A DNA stretch of 64,000 nt from Planctomycetota bacterium (GTDB taxonomy: Bacteria > Planctomycetota > UBA1135 > GCA-002686595): NCBI GenBank assembly GCA_002686945.1, contig NYYZ01000029.1, positions 186,001-250,000 of the forward strand, read 5' to 3'. The notes beneath the pieces are model-generated. The model made no database searches. It saw only the letters and a program-made list of their open reading frames with translations, and was not told where the DNA came from. Each line of letters begins with the position of its first letter. Positions within the stretch are counted from its first letter, which is position 1. Made by a program: the position numbers and the translations under genes. Shown piece after piece: positions 17,626 to 25,467 of the stretch.

Positions 17626-18677
17626 GCACGCACCCTCGCTGCCAGGCCCATGGCCACCACCAAGGAGGGAGCCCAAGCTTCCAGCTCTTCCACATCGAGA
17701 TTTTTGGCGTTCACCCGCAAGCCTTCCAGGGGATCCCAGACACGCGTGGAGCGCGAAGTGGCCTGCTCGATAGAGCTGGCCATGCCGCTGACCAGGGAAC
17801 CCCCGCCTGAGAGCAACAGCTCGCTTACCTCAACACCCTCGTGGTGTTCCACATAATCAATCGAGAGAGCGATTTCATTGGCAAGATCTTCTAGCAATGG
17901 CGCGATGCTGGCCCCCACTTCTACCTCGTGCACATCACCTGCGCGCTTGATGACCTCGGCCTCAAAGAACTCGACACTCAACCGCCGAGCGACCGCGTGA
18001 GTCATGTCCGATCCGCCGATAGCGATTTCACGGCTGAAGCAGGTCTCTGCCCCGCGTAGCACATTGATCGAGGTGCGGCTTGCGCCAATGTCGATCAGAG
18101 CTTGAGCGCGTTGGGGTACACCAGGCTCCAGGGCAATGTCCTCTTCCTGAAAACCGCATAGGTCCCAGGCGTTGGCCAAGGCGAACAGATCCAGATCCAC
18201 GGCGATGGGTACCAACCCAGCCCCTTCGATCACACGCACCTGCTCTTCGATCAGTTGGCGACGACAAGCGGCCACGAGCACCGGGACCTTGCTACTATCA
18301 GCCTCTCCGTCCGCGCTGACGGGAGCGTTGAGCTGCTGGCAATCGAGGACCACCTCGTCCGCATCGAAAGGCAGAAACTTGTCCGCCTCAAAGCGCACCG
18401 CCTGAAGCAACTCCTCGTGCGTCATGGGCAGCATGGAGATGTAGCGCACCACGGTGGACTGTCCTCCAACTCCGCTGACGCAGCGCTTGGTACGCCCTCG
18501 CAAGGTCGCCAGAGCAGCAGCGACAGCCTCTGCCGTGGAGCCGCCAGGAGGGATTTCTGCCCGGCCGAAACCGGTCAGCACAGGCTCCGAGCCCAACAGT
18601 GAGAGTTCGACCGCTTTGACCACGGAACTTCCAAGGTCTAGACCGACGACACTTTTTGCTCTTCTCAACAAGATCAT
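17622..18677 (-). CDS. pilM: Type IV pilus assembly protein PilM
   Basis: Cytoplasmic actin-like ATPase-fold protein anchoring the pilus alignment complex. Phosphate-1 motif GLDLGSSVVKAVEL near the N-terminus, the family block MTHEELLQAVRFEADKFLPF, phosphate-2 region ALIDIGASRTSINVL, and adenosine motif LLLSGGGSLVSGM. 351 residues, normal. Opens the pilus operon after the HPr-like gene, with a 116-base spacer in which I see no strong promoter. Confidence 0.93.
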   Translation of the reverse strand: MILLRRAKSVVGLDLGSSVVKAVELSLLGSEPVLTGFGRAEIPPGGSTAEAVAAALATLRGRTKRCVSGVGGQSTVVRYISMLPMTHEELLQAVRFEADKFLPFDADEVVLDCQQLNAPVSADGEADSSKVPVLVAACRRQLIEEQVRVIEGAGLVPIAVDLDLFALANAWDLCGFQEEDIALEPGVPQRAQALIDIGASRTSINVLRGAETCFSREIAIGGSDMTHAVARRLSVEFFEAEVIKRAGDVHEVEVGASIAPLLEDLANEIALSIDYVEHHEGVEVSELLLSGGGSLVSGMASSIEQATSRSTRVWDPLEGLRVNAKNLDVEELEAWAPSLVVAMGLAARVRA

Positions 18678-18793
18678 CCAGGGACAGGCGCTCGTGCGAC
18701 AAGCTCAAGATGGAGCATGCCTGCAAGGAACCCGAGCTCACATACGAGCTCTGGGCGCATGCCCCTGACTTCGACCCCAGGGGGCCCGTGGGT

Positions 18794-19072
18794 TTAGAAG
18801 CCCTCGCCGAATCCCGAAGACACCAATTCCGAGACGCGTGCGATCAACGCCTCTGCATCGGGACCCTCGGCACGAAACTCCAGTTCACCCCCGCAGACAA
18901 CCCCCAGAGTCATCAACTCCAGAATGCTCTTGCCATTGACCTCGCGGCCGCCGTGACTCACCCTGAGACCGCTCTCGAACTCCAGTGCTGCGCTGACCAG
19001 AGCGTGACAAGGCCTGGCGTGAAGCCCCGCCTCATTGCTGACGGTCTCGCGGCAGACACAGGTTTCAGTCAT
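18794..19072 (-). CDS. HPr-family phosphocarrier protein
   Basis: HPr fold with active-site His in NEAGLHARPCHALV and the regulatory Ser region VNGKSILELMTLG, both preserved. The 92-residue length is normal. ATG 19072 gives the usual short strand before the active site; a TTG 24 bases upstream is possible. It directly follows an EIIA-Ntr-like gene, as in nitrogen-PTS operons. No EI or sugar EIIBC is in view, so a regulatory role is more likely than sugar uptake. Confidence 0.88.
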   Translation of the reverse strand: MTETCVCRETVSNEAGLHARPCHALVSAALEFESGLRVSHGGREVNGKSILELMTLGVVCGGELEFRAEGPDAEALIARVSELVSSGFGEGF

Positions 19073-19108
19073 GAAAACGGAAGGCCATGAGAACAATGGA
19101 CACGAACC

Positions 19109-19588
19109 TCAAACGTGAGCGTGCTCTTTTAGCAGATCCACCAGAGTTGACTTCTTATCCACGCGCCGCGCAAAGGAACAGAAGTCACCCTCTCTCGCCA
19201 GACCTGCGACCCACTGCATCATCTTGATATGCTGATCAGGATCGAAGTCATCCGTGAATGAATCCGGCCGCAAGATAGTGATCACGATGTCCACCGGATC
19301 CCCGTCTACTGCGGCCCAGTCCAGCGGCTCATCCAGGACCACGATGCTGCAAGCGACGGAACTCAATCCCGCCAGCTTCACATGGGGGATTGCCACCCCC
19401 CTGCCCACTCCCGTAGTGGCCAGTTCTTCCCGGGCCAAAAGGGCCTTGTTGGCGCTCTCGCTTAGCTCGGGAACCAAGACCTTGGCTTTGGTCATGTTCT
19501 CAATTATCAGCTCCAGGGCGTGATCCTTGCTTTCAGCTTGGAGTCTATGATTGCAAGCGCTGGGCTTGAAGTGTTTCCACCAGGTCAT
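19109..19588 (-). CDS. ptsN: PTS EIIA-Ntr-like regulatory protein
   Basis: EIIA of the fructose/mannitol fold (159 residues): conserved helix NKALLAREELATTGVGRGVA, then IPHVKL with the phosphorylatable His, and the typical DGDPVDIVITIL and HIKMMQWVAGLAR blocks. No attached membrane domain. ATG 19588 chosen; TTG 19612 would add eight residues. Lies between hpf and the HPr-like gene, as in the rpoN-hpf-ptsN operons of proteobacteria, though rpoN is not here. Confidence 0.87.
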   Translation of the reverse strand: MTWWKHFKPSACNHRLQAESKDHALELIIENMTKAKVLVPELSESANKALLAREELATTGVGRGVAIPHVKLAGLSSVACSIVVLDEPLDWAAVDGDPVDIVITILRPDSFTDDFDPDQHIKMMQWVAGLAREGDFCSFARRVDKKSTLVDLLKEHAHV

Positions 19589-19722
19589 GGTTGTAAGGTC
19601 TGTTTGTTGCAAGGGAAGGATTCCCGCGCAGGATAATCAAAAACCTCCCCAGAGGGAACCCCCAAGAGCCGATCCTGCCGCCTCAATCCTCGAGCGGGAG
19701 ATGAACAATCTGCAAAGTGCAG

Positions 19723-20028
19723 CTAGGCCTTGCCGTGGCGGCGGTCCACCACCTTGTCGTGCAGCTTGCGCAGCTGGGTGCGCATGCGGTCCCCGGCCGT
19801 CGTCAGTGCAGCCTCAATCGTAAGCCCGGTAGCGTCCGCCACCAGGGTCTGGTGATGATTTGCCTCGGCCACTATCTCAACTCGATGCTCGTTTTTCTGC
19901 TGAATCAGGGTCGCAGTCAAGCTATGTACTTCGCGGCCCACTTCTCGAAGGCTCTCGAGTTGGGCCAAACCTGCTTCTCGGACTTGTTCGGGGTAGGTGT
20001 TGTGCGGGATAGCGACCGTGATCTTCAA
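19723..20028 (-). CDS. hpf: Ribosome hibernation promoting factor, short form
   Basis: HPF/RaiA family protein that parks 70S ribosomes in slow growth. The fold is visible as LKITVAIPHN, NEHRVEIVAEANHHQTLVADA, AALTTAGDRMRTQLRKLHDK. The start is TTG 20028, set by a near-perfect AAGGAG six bases upstream. That start removes 26 unconserved residues of the longer frame and gives 101 residues without the C-terminal dimerisation domain of long HPF. Confidence 0.82.
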   Translation of the reverse strand: MKITVAIPHNTYPEQVREAGLAQLESLREVGREVHSLTATLIQQKNEHRVEIVAEANHHQTLVADATGLTIEAALTTAGDRMRTQLRKLHDKVVDRRHGKA

Positions 20029-20184
20029 ACAAAGCTCCTTGGGAAGGTCCCTGATCGGGACGTGGAAAAGTGATCGGGAGAAAAATAGGGTGCAACTCCC
20101 CCTCAAAGATCGGCCATGGGAGCGTCAAGGTCAAGCTCTCCCCGTCAGGACCAACTGGGGCGCCTAGGGCAGAGACTGGTCCTT

Positions 20185-21021
20185 TCACTCCCGAAAAGCG
20201 CCCGGCAGCCCCTTGGGTCCAGGATCAGGCCCCTGAAAGATCGGCTCGTCGTATAGCACTCGCAACAGATACAGCCCCGCAGCCGGCGCTGTGGGCCCCG
20301 CATCACGACGCTCTCCGCTATTCAGAGCGCGCCCGGTGCTCCCGACATCCATCTGCCCACGCCCCACCTCCAGCAAAGTCCCGGCAATGGTGCGCACCAT
20401 GTTGTAGAGAAACCCATCGCCAGCAATGAACATCCCCAGGCCCTCGCGCTGGGCCAGGATACGAAGGCCTGTGATCGTGCGTACGGTAGAGCGCGTGGCC
20501 CTTTGCTCCTCCTTACTGCGCCCGCGATAGTCCACATAGCGTCTGGTGTTGCCGAAAGCCCGGAAGTCATGCTTGCCCACCAACTGCGCCGCCGCCTCGC
20601 GCATGGCCGCAAGGTCCAGGGGCGCCCGCAACCAGTGGGCATACCCCTCCCCGATAGGAGGTCGAAAGCGGGCAGTCTGCACCCGATAGAGGTAACGCTT
20701 CCCGCGGGCATCAAAACGGGCGTGGAAGTCCGGCCGACAGGTCTCGATGCGCCTGATTACAAGCCCTTCGCCCAGATGCGCGTTCCAGGCATGCCTCAGG
20801 GTCACATCGTCAAGATCGGACTCCAGCTGGGTGTGTGCCACCTGCCGCAGGCCGTGAACCCCAGCATCCGTACGCCCCGCCCCCTGCACAACGATGCACT
20901 CATCCAGCAAGGCTGCCGCGCCCTCCTCCAAAGCCTGCTGCACGCTGATGAACCCATCCTGACGCTGCCAGCCGTGAAAACACAGGCCGTTATAGGAAAC
21001 CAACAATCGCACGGTGCGCAT
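20185..21021 (-). CDS. truA: tRNA pseudouridine(38-40) synthase TruA
   Basis: Isomerises U38-U40 in the anticodon stem of many tRNAs. Catalytic Asp in GAGRTDAGVHG; N-terminal VSYNGLCFHGWQRQ; also KRYLYRV and FLYNMVRTIAGTLLEVG. 278 residues from ATG 21021; a longer frame adds 32 unconserved residues. Sits downstream of recR on the same strand. Confidence 0.95.
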   Translation of the reverse strand: MRTVRLLVSYNGLCFHGWQRQDGFISVQQALEEGAAALLDECIVVQGAGRTDAGVHGLRQVAHTQLESDLDDVTLRHAWNAHLGEGLVIRRIETCRPDFHARFDARGKRYLYRVQTARFRPPIGEGYAHWLRAPLDLAAMREAAAQLVGKHDFRAFGNTRRYVDYRGRSKEEQRATRSTVRTITGLRILAQREGLGMFIAGDGFLYNMVRTIAGTLLEVGRGQMDVGSTGRALNSGERRDAGPTAPAAGLYLLRVLYDEPIFQGPDPGPKGLPGAFRE

Positions 21022-21144
21022 GGGGCGAACCCTAACCTGAAGACCGTGGGGAGGTGCGCAGCGGAGCGGACTTTTCAAGTGCTGGTGATCTGTAAAGGGG
21101 AGCAACTCGATCCGCAAGCCGGAACCCAGGTGCCATCCCCAAGA

Positions 21145-21771
21145 TCAGCCCCCGCTTCGTCCAGGGCGCAAACGCAACTCCCGTCGACCGTTCAGAGCAT
21201 CCTCCAGAATGCCCTTGTGCAGATACTCGATCGCGCCGCCAGCCGGCAGTCCCCGGGCAAGTCGACTGACCCGCGGGGCACTGTCCCCGAGGGCTTCGAT
21301 GGCTTCAAGCACCAGTTGCGCAGTGGCTTCGCCTTCGGCGTCAGGATCGGTGGCCAGGATCACCTCCTCAACGTTGCCAGGCTTGAGGCGGTCCAGTAAC
21401 GACTCCAACCCCAAGTGCGAAGCCTCGGTGCCATCGGCGGGGTTGAGGGCGCCCATGAGCACATGATAACTGCCGCGGTAGACGCCGGCATTCTCAAGGG
21501 CCTCCACATGACGCGGTTCCTCCACAACAGCCAACAGACTCCGGTCCCGGCTCTCGTCCGAGCACAAGCGACAGGGATCCACTTCACTTACATTCCCGCA
21601 GACCTGGCAGCGGCGCGCTTCCTTCACGGCCCGGTCGATTGCGCGCGCCAGGTCCCTCGCCCGACCATCACGCAGCACGTGAAACGCGAGACGCTCAGCG
21701 GTGACGGCGCCGATACCTGGGAAGAGGCGAAAGGCGTCGATCAGGGACTGGACGGCGGTGGGATAGGCCAA
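21145..21771 (-). CDS. recR: Recombination mediator RecR
   Basis: RecFOR-pathway protein. Helix-hairpin-helix LFPGIGAVTAERLAFH, zinc finger CQVCGN ... CRLC, and a Toprim domain starting LLAVVEEPRHVEALE with DPDAEGEATA. 208 residues. Starts at TTG 21771 (MAYPTAVQSLIDAFR, matching the family N-terminus). Typical dnaX-ybaB-recR order. Confidence 0.95.
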   Translation of the reverse strand: MAYPTAVQSLIDAFRLFPGIGAVTAERLAFHVLRDGRARDLARAIDRAVKEARRCQVCGNVSEVDPCRLCSDESRDRSLLAVVEEPRHVEALENAGVYRGSYHVLMGALNPADGTEASHLGLESLLDRLKPGNVEEVILATDPDAEGEATAQLVLEAIEALGDSAPRVSRLARGLPAGGAIEYLHKGILEDALNGRRELRLRPGRSGG

Positions 21772-21785
21772 GGGTCGTGTAGGGG

Positions 21786-22106
21786 CTAGAACAGGCCGGG
21801 CAGATCCAAGCCACCAGTGACTTCCTTGAGACGCTCATCGCGCATGTGGGCTGCCTTGGCGTAGCCATCGGCAAGAGCTGCGGTGAGCAACTCCTGCAAG
21901 GTCTCCTTGCCCGCGTGCCAGGCTTCGTCGTCAATAGTCACCTCCAGGGGAGCAAGTTCGCCGCTGAAAGAGATGCTGACCACGCCGCCACCGGCAGAGC
22001 CCTCCACCCGCTTCTCGCGCAACTCGCGACGGGCGCCCTCCATAGCCTGATGCATGCGTTGGGCTGCGGAAAGCAGATGCCCCATGTCGCCAGATGATCC
22101 ACTCAT
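21786..22106 (-). CDS. ybaB: YbaB/EbfC nucleoid-associated protein
   Basis: Small DNA-binding dimer (106 residues) with the family block EGSAGGGVVSISFSGELAPLEVTIDDEAW and C-terminal GGLDLPGLF. Position between dnaX and recR is diagnostic. ATG start 25 bases after dnaX. Confidence 0.93.
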   Translation of the reverse strand: MSGSSGDMGHLLSAAQRMHQAMEGARRELREKRVEGSAGGGVVSISFSGELAPLEVTIDDEAWHAGKETLQELLTAALADGYAKAAHMRDERLKEVTGGLDLPGLF

Positions 22107-22130
22107 TGTTTGTTCCTCAATAGTTGGGGG

Positions 22131-23888
22131 TCATTCCTCGATACGACCGTCGAATTGGTCACGCACCGAAGTGGTGAAAGCGTCCTCGCTCCCAGGTTGG
22201 GCGGCAGCGGCGTCCTGCAGCTGTACTTGCACGGGCCGACCGACGGCGGCCTCGAAGGCAGCTTCGACCTGACGGCCACTACGGCGGTCCAGCACCTGGC
22301 CGCGCTCGTCCTCACGCAGACGGCGCAGTTCGATCACTGCCTTAGAGCCCTCGAACTTGAGCAGGCTGCCCTGACGTTCAAAGACCCCGCCAAGGGAGGA
22401 GGAGATCTTGCGGAGTTCTTCCAGAAAGCCCTGCCAGGCATCCTGGGTGCTGTTGGTTCGCTTGCGCGGCCGCTGACTGGCGGCAGGTGCAGCGGCTGGC
22501 TTGCTTGCTGGCCGGCTGCTGACGGGACCACCAACGGGTGAATCACTACCAGTGGAATTGTCCAAGGCCCCGGAAGACTGACTGTTGGCTGCTGACGGCG
22601 ACGCTGGAGTATTCAGATTGCCCTGATCTCCCCCCGAAGAAACCGACTCAGAACCAGAAGGGGACGACAAGTGACTGTCTTGAACTCTCGGGGCTCTCTC
22701 CTGCGCCAGCGCCTGAGCCTCACCCCTTTCTTCAGGCGCCCCCCCCAGGCGCGCCTCCAAAGCCTCCAAGCGTTGTACCAGAACCCCCAGATCCGCCGCT
22801 CCCCCATCACGGCACATTTCCAAGAGCGCCGCCTCCAAGATCACGCGTCCCATGGCGGGAAGAAGTCGCAGTCGTTCCCTGGCCGTGAGCAAATCCGTGA
22901 GCCACAGTTCCGCCCGTGCCCCGCCGATTTTCTTGGCCAACTCCACCAGGGCCGTGCGCTCTTCGGGCAAAGGCGCGTGGACCTGCAAATGCGGAACATT
23001 GGGGCCGCACAAGCCCGCCAGCACAGCGGCGCGCAGGTGATCGAGCAACTCGCCCAGGATCTCTCCCTCTTGCCCCTCGTCCACGGGCAGGGCCTGCAAT
23101 ACTCCGGGCCGGTCGCCCTCAGCAGCCAACTTCAGAATCTGAGCAGCCCGCGCCCGGCCGCCTCCATCCAGCGAGGTCAAATCTTCAAGCGTCAGGGTCT
23201 CGGCACCACGGGACAAGACCTGATCCGCAAGGGAAAGGGCATCCCGCATTCCCCCCCGTGCCCGACGGGCCAGTTCCCGAGCAACACCCTCTCCTGCTTG
23301 CACCCCTTCAGCCTCAAAGACCTCACCCAAGCGCTTGGCAATCAACTCCTCCGAAAGAGGCGTCAATTTGAGCACCTGACAGCGGGAGAGAATCGTGTCG
23401 ATGACCCGATGGGGCTCGGTGGTAGCAAAAAGGAACTTCACATGTGACGGTGGTTCCTCGAGGGTCTTCAAGAGAGCATTGAAGGCCGGTTTGGAGAGCA
23501 TATGCACCTCATCGATCAGGTAGATCTTGAAGCGCCCTTCGAGGGGTGCGTAAGCAGCCTGATCCCGCAGGGTGCGCACATTTTCCACCCCGTTGTTCGA
23601 GGCCCCGTCGATCTCGATCAAGTCTGCGAAGGATCCCCTGTCCGCACCCTCACAAGCGGGACATGCGTTGCATGGCTCGGGCCCCGGTCCTTTTTCGCAG
23701 TTGAGAGCCTTGGCCAGAATGCGCGCCACGGTGGTCTTGCCCGTGCCCCGCGACCCAGCGAACAAATAAGCGTGCCCCACGCGATCCGCCTCCAAGGCTC
23801 CCTGCAAAGTGCGCTTGACCGCCTGCTGCCCCACCAACTCAGCGAAGGCTAGGGGACGATACTTGCGGGCAAGGACAAGATAGGCCAT
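22131..23888 (-). CDS. dnaX: DNA polymerase III subunit tau/gamma
   Basis: Clamp-loader ATPase. Begins MAYLVLARKYRPLAFAELVG; Walker A GSRGTGKT; zinc-binding cysteines in CNACPACEG; Walker B region YLIDEVHMLS; sensor FATTEPHRVIDTILSRCQ. Domain III is followed by a long Ser/Gly/Ala-rich linker and a C-terminal alpha/beta region (RLREDERGQVLDRRS) as in tau. 585 residues. I see no slippery A-run that would suggest programmed frameshifting to gamma. Immediately downstream of the SRP RNA gene. Confidence 0.96.
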   Translation of the reverse strand: MAYLVLARKYRPLAFAELVGQQAVKRTLQGALEADRVGHAYLFAGSRGTGKTTVARILAKALNCEKGPGPEPCNACPACEGADRGSFADLIEIDGASNNGVENVRTLRDQAAYAPLEGRFKIYLIDEVHMLSKPAFNALLKTLEEPPSHVKFLFATTEPHRVIDTILSRCQVLKLTPLSEELIAKRLGEVFEAEGVQAGEGVARELARRARGGMRDALSLADQVLSRGAETLTLEDLTSLDGGGRARAAQILKLAAEGDRPGVLQALPVDEGQEGEILGELLDHLRAAVLAGLCGPNVPHLQVHAPLPEERTALVELAKKIGGARAELWLTDLLTARERLRLLPAMGRVILEAALLEMCRDGGAADLGVLVQRLEALEARLGGAPEERGEAQALAQERAPRVQDSHLSSPSGSESVSSGGDQGNLNTPASPSAANSQSSGALDNSTGSDSPVGGPVSSRPASKPAAAPAASQRPRKRTNSTQDAWQGFLEELRKISSSLGGVFERQGSLLKFEGSKAVIELRRLREDERGQVLDRRSGRQVEAAFEAAVGRPVQVQLQDAAAAQPGSEDAFTTSVRDQFDGRIEE

Positions 23889-24002
23889 GGAGACGAGTGT
23901 AGGCCCACGAGCGCCCGATCGCGACGAAGGACCTTCGATTCCTGACAGCGATACTGGCTAGGGCCAAGCGGGGAATCAAGATCTGGAGTGCAAGGTCCAA
24001 AA

Positions 24003-24122
24003 GGCCCGCCGGAGGACCCGGGCACCCCGCACCTGAAACGCAGTCCTTAGGGCTGCTCCGTTCCCGGCCTGACCCGGTTCGAACGCGCTCCATTGCAGGG
24101 GACCGGGCCCACCGCCGGGCCC
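24003..24122 (-). ncRNA. ffs: Signal recognition particle RNA, small bacterial (4.5S) type
   Basis: The apical domain is unmistakable: GGTCAGGCC, GGAA tetraloop in GGGAAC, then GGAGCAGCC, matching the conserved Ffh-binding loop (CAGG / GGAGCAG). The distal arms pair over about 19 positions (GGCCCG...CCCGG with CCGGG...CGGGCC), and a TTTT tail follows on the minus strand at 24002-23999, acting as terminator. About 120 nt, without an Alu domain. Located between tRNA-Ser and dnaX, as scr is in Bacillus. Ends are estimated from the pairing. Confidence 0.92.
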
Positions 24123-24196
24123 GTCGGGAGGCCTCGGGCGCTGACCAGAGGACCTCGTGCTGAATTGCCAACCCCCGAAGCGGTACCCGCGGGGGA

Positions 24197-24223
24197 GAGA
24201 AAACCCGGGAACTGAGTCCCGGG
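24197..24223 (-). terminator. Intrinsic terminator after tRNA-Ser(GGA)
   Basis: Stem CCCGGGA / TCCCGGG with a 6-base loop, followed on the minus strand by TTTTCTCT, seven bases past the tRNA CCA end. It separates the tRNA transcript from ffs. Confidence 0.75.
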
Positions 24224-24226
24224 GTG

Positions 24227-24319
<93 letters not shown>

Positions 24320-24393
24320 GTATTGTTCAAAAAAAGAGCGCGCGCGGCACAAGCCCAATAGGACCCACCGTGCGGCGGACGAACCGGCGAGGA

Positions 24394-24483
24394 TGGCGGT
24401 GAGGGAGGGATTTGAACCCTCGGTGCCCGCTAGGACACGCTGGTTTTCGAAACCAGTCCGTTCAGCCGCTCCGGCACCTCACC
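24394..24483 (-). tRNA. tRNA-Ser(CGA)
   Basis: 90-nt type II tRNA: acceptor GGTGAGG / CCTCACC, anticodon stem CTGGT / ACCAG enclosing TTCGAAA, anticodon CGA (reads UCG), long variable arm, T-loop GGTTCAAATCC, encoded CCA. 74 bases upstream of tRNA-Ser(GGA). Confidence 0.97.
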
Positions 24484-24545
24484 CACGAAACCCCTCCTGG
24501 GCACCTAAGCCCAGGAGCGGAGTACGAAAGGGGATCCTCGCGTGG

Positions 24546-25088
24546 TTATTCATCCCCCAAGGTGACTCGGGGAACGGCTCGTTTTGATCGAAAGAACGAT
24601 TGGAGGAGGTCGCGAGCGGGTTCGGCCAGGGTTCCCTCGTGCCATTCCACCTGATGATTGGACTCAGGATGGGTAAGCACATGACCGAGCGAGGCGCAGC
24701 CCCCGAATTTGGGGTCGCGAACGGCCCAGACCACACGCTTGACCCTGGCATGGACCAGGGCACCGGCGCACATGAAGCAGGGCTCGACCGTTGTGTAGAC
24801 CGTGGCACCCACCAGACGCATGTAGCCTCGGCGGCGCGCGGCCTGGGAAATGGCCAGCATCTCTGCATGGGCGGTGGGGTCGGCATGGGTGCGGGTGAGG
24901 TTGTGGGCACGCCCCAAGACCACACCCTCGCACACGACAATCGCACCGATTGGCACTTCGTCCCGCCTGGCGGCTCGCATGGCCTCCTCAAGGGCCAGCG
25001 CCATGTAGCGCCGGTCCGAAGGACCGTTTGGGTCGCCTGGGGTTGCCTGCGATTCCTCCAAGTTGTCAAAGGGATCGAGAGAGGACAC
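24546..25088 (-). CDS. tadA: tRNA adenosine(34) deaminase TadA
   Basis: Converts A34 to inosine in tRNA-Arg(ACG). Zinc/catalytic motifs HAE (in DPTAHAEMLAI) and PCFMC (in TTVEPCFMCAGALVHARV). Typical core begins RRYMALALEEAMRAARRDEVPIGA. The GTG start at 25088 gives a roughly 28-residue acidic N-terminal extension; ATG 25004 is too far into the core to be right. Its substrate tRNA gene lies 96 bases upstream on the same strand. Confidence 0.95.
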   Translation of the reverse strand: MSSLDPFDNLEESQATPGDPNGPSDRRYMALALEEAMRAARRDEVPIGAIVVCEGVVLGRAHNLTRTHADPTAHAEMLAISQAARRRGYMRLVGATVYTTVEPCFMCAGALVHARVKRVVWAVRDPKFGGCASLGHVLTHPESNHQVEWHEGTLAEPARDLLQSFFRSKRAVPRVTLGDE

Positions 25089-25184
25089 GTTTCTTGGCTC
25101 CGACTGGGCCGGGGCCGCGGCTCTCCGACCGACTGGGGTGGACCGCCTGCACCCCTGTGGGGTGCCGTCACACGGCTCACTGAA

Positions 25185-25261
25185 TGGTACACCCGACAGG
25201 ATTCGAACCTGTAACCTCCTGATCCGTAGTCAGGTGCTCTATCCAGTTGAGCCACGGGTGC
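25185..25261 (-). tRNA. tRNA-Arg(ACG)
   Basis: 77-nt tRNA: acceptor GCACCCG with CGGGTGT (1-72 is a G-U wobble), D-arm GCTCAACTGGATAGAGC, anticodon stem CCTGA / TCAGG with loop CTACGGA, anticodon ACG, T-arm ACAGGTTCGAATCCTGT, discriminator A, encoded CCA. The ACG anticodon requires deamination to ICG by TadA. Confidence 0.97.
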
Positions 25262-25273
25262 ATAGGGCGAGGA

Positions 25274-25302
25274 GTTTTATCGGCCTCCCGGGCGGGTGTC
25301 AA
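25274..25302 (-). promoter_or_regulatory. Sigma-70 promoter for tRNA-Arg(-tadA)
   Basis: Perfect -35 TTGACA (25297-25302), 17-base spacer, -10 TAAAAC (25274-25279), ending 12 bases before the mature tRNA 5' end. Spacing and position are ideal for a tRNA promoter. Confidence 0.75.
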
Positions 25303-25467
25303 GCCGAAAGAGCCGCCAGAGGTCCGGCCCCCTTGGATCTTTGGATTTTGATGGGTAAATGTGGCTTGGGACTCGAATCCAGGCCCCACCGAGGAACTCA
25401 AGGTGCCCATCGGATTGCAGACTTTGGACTCCTAGCTTCCAGGCCCCGGACGGTAACCTAGAACAGC

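Noticed and set aside
24324-24345. GCGCGCGC followed by seven T upstream of tRNA-Ser(GGA)
   Set aside because: Looked like a terminator for tRNA-Ser(CGA), but there is no proper stem; the alternating GC run is only self-complementary.
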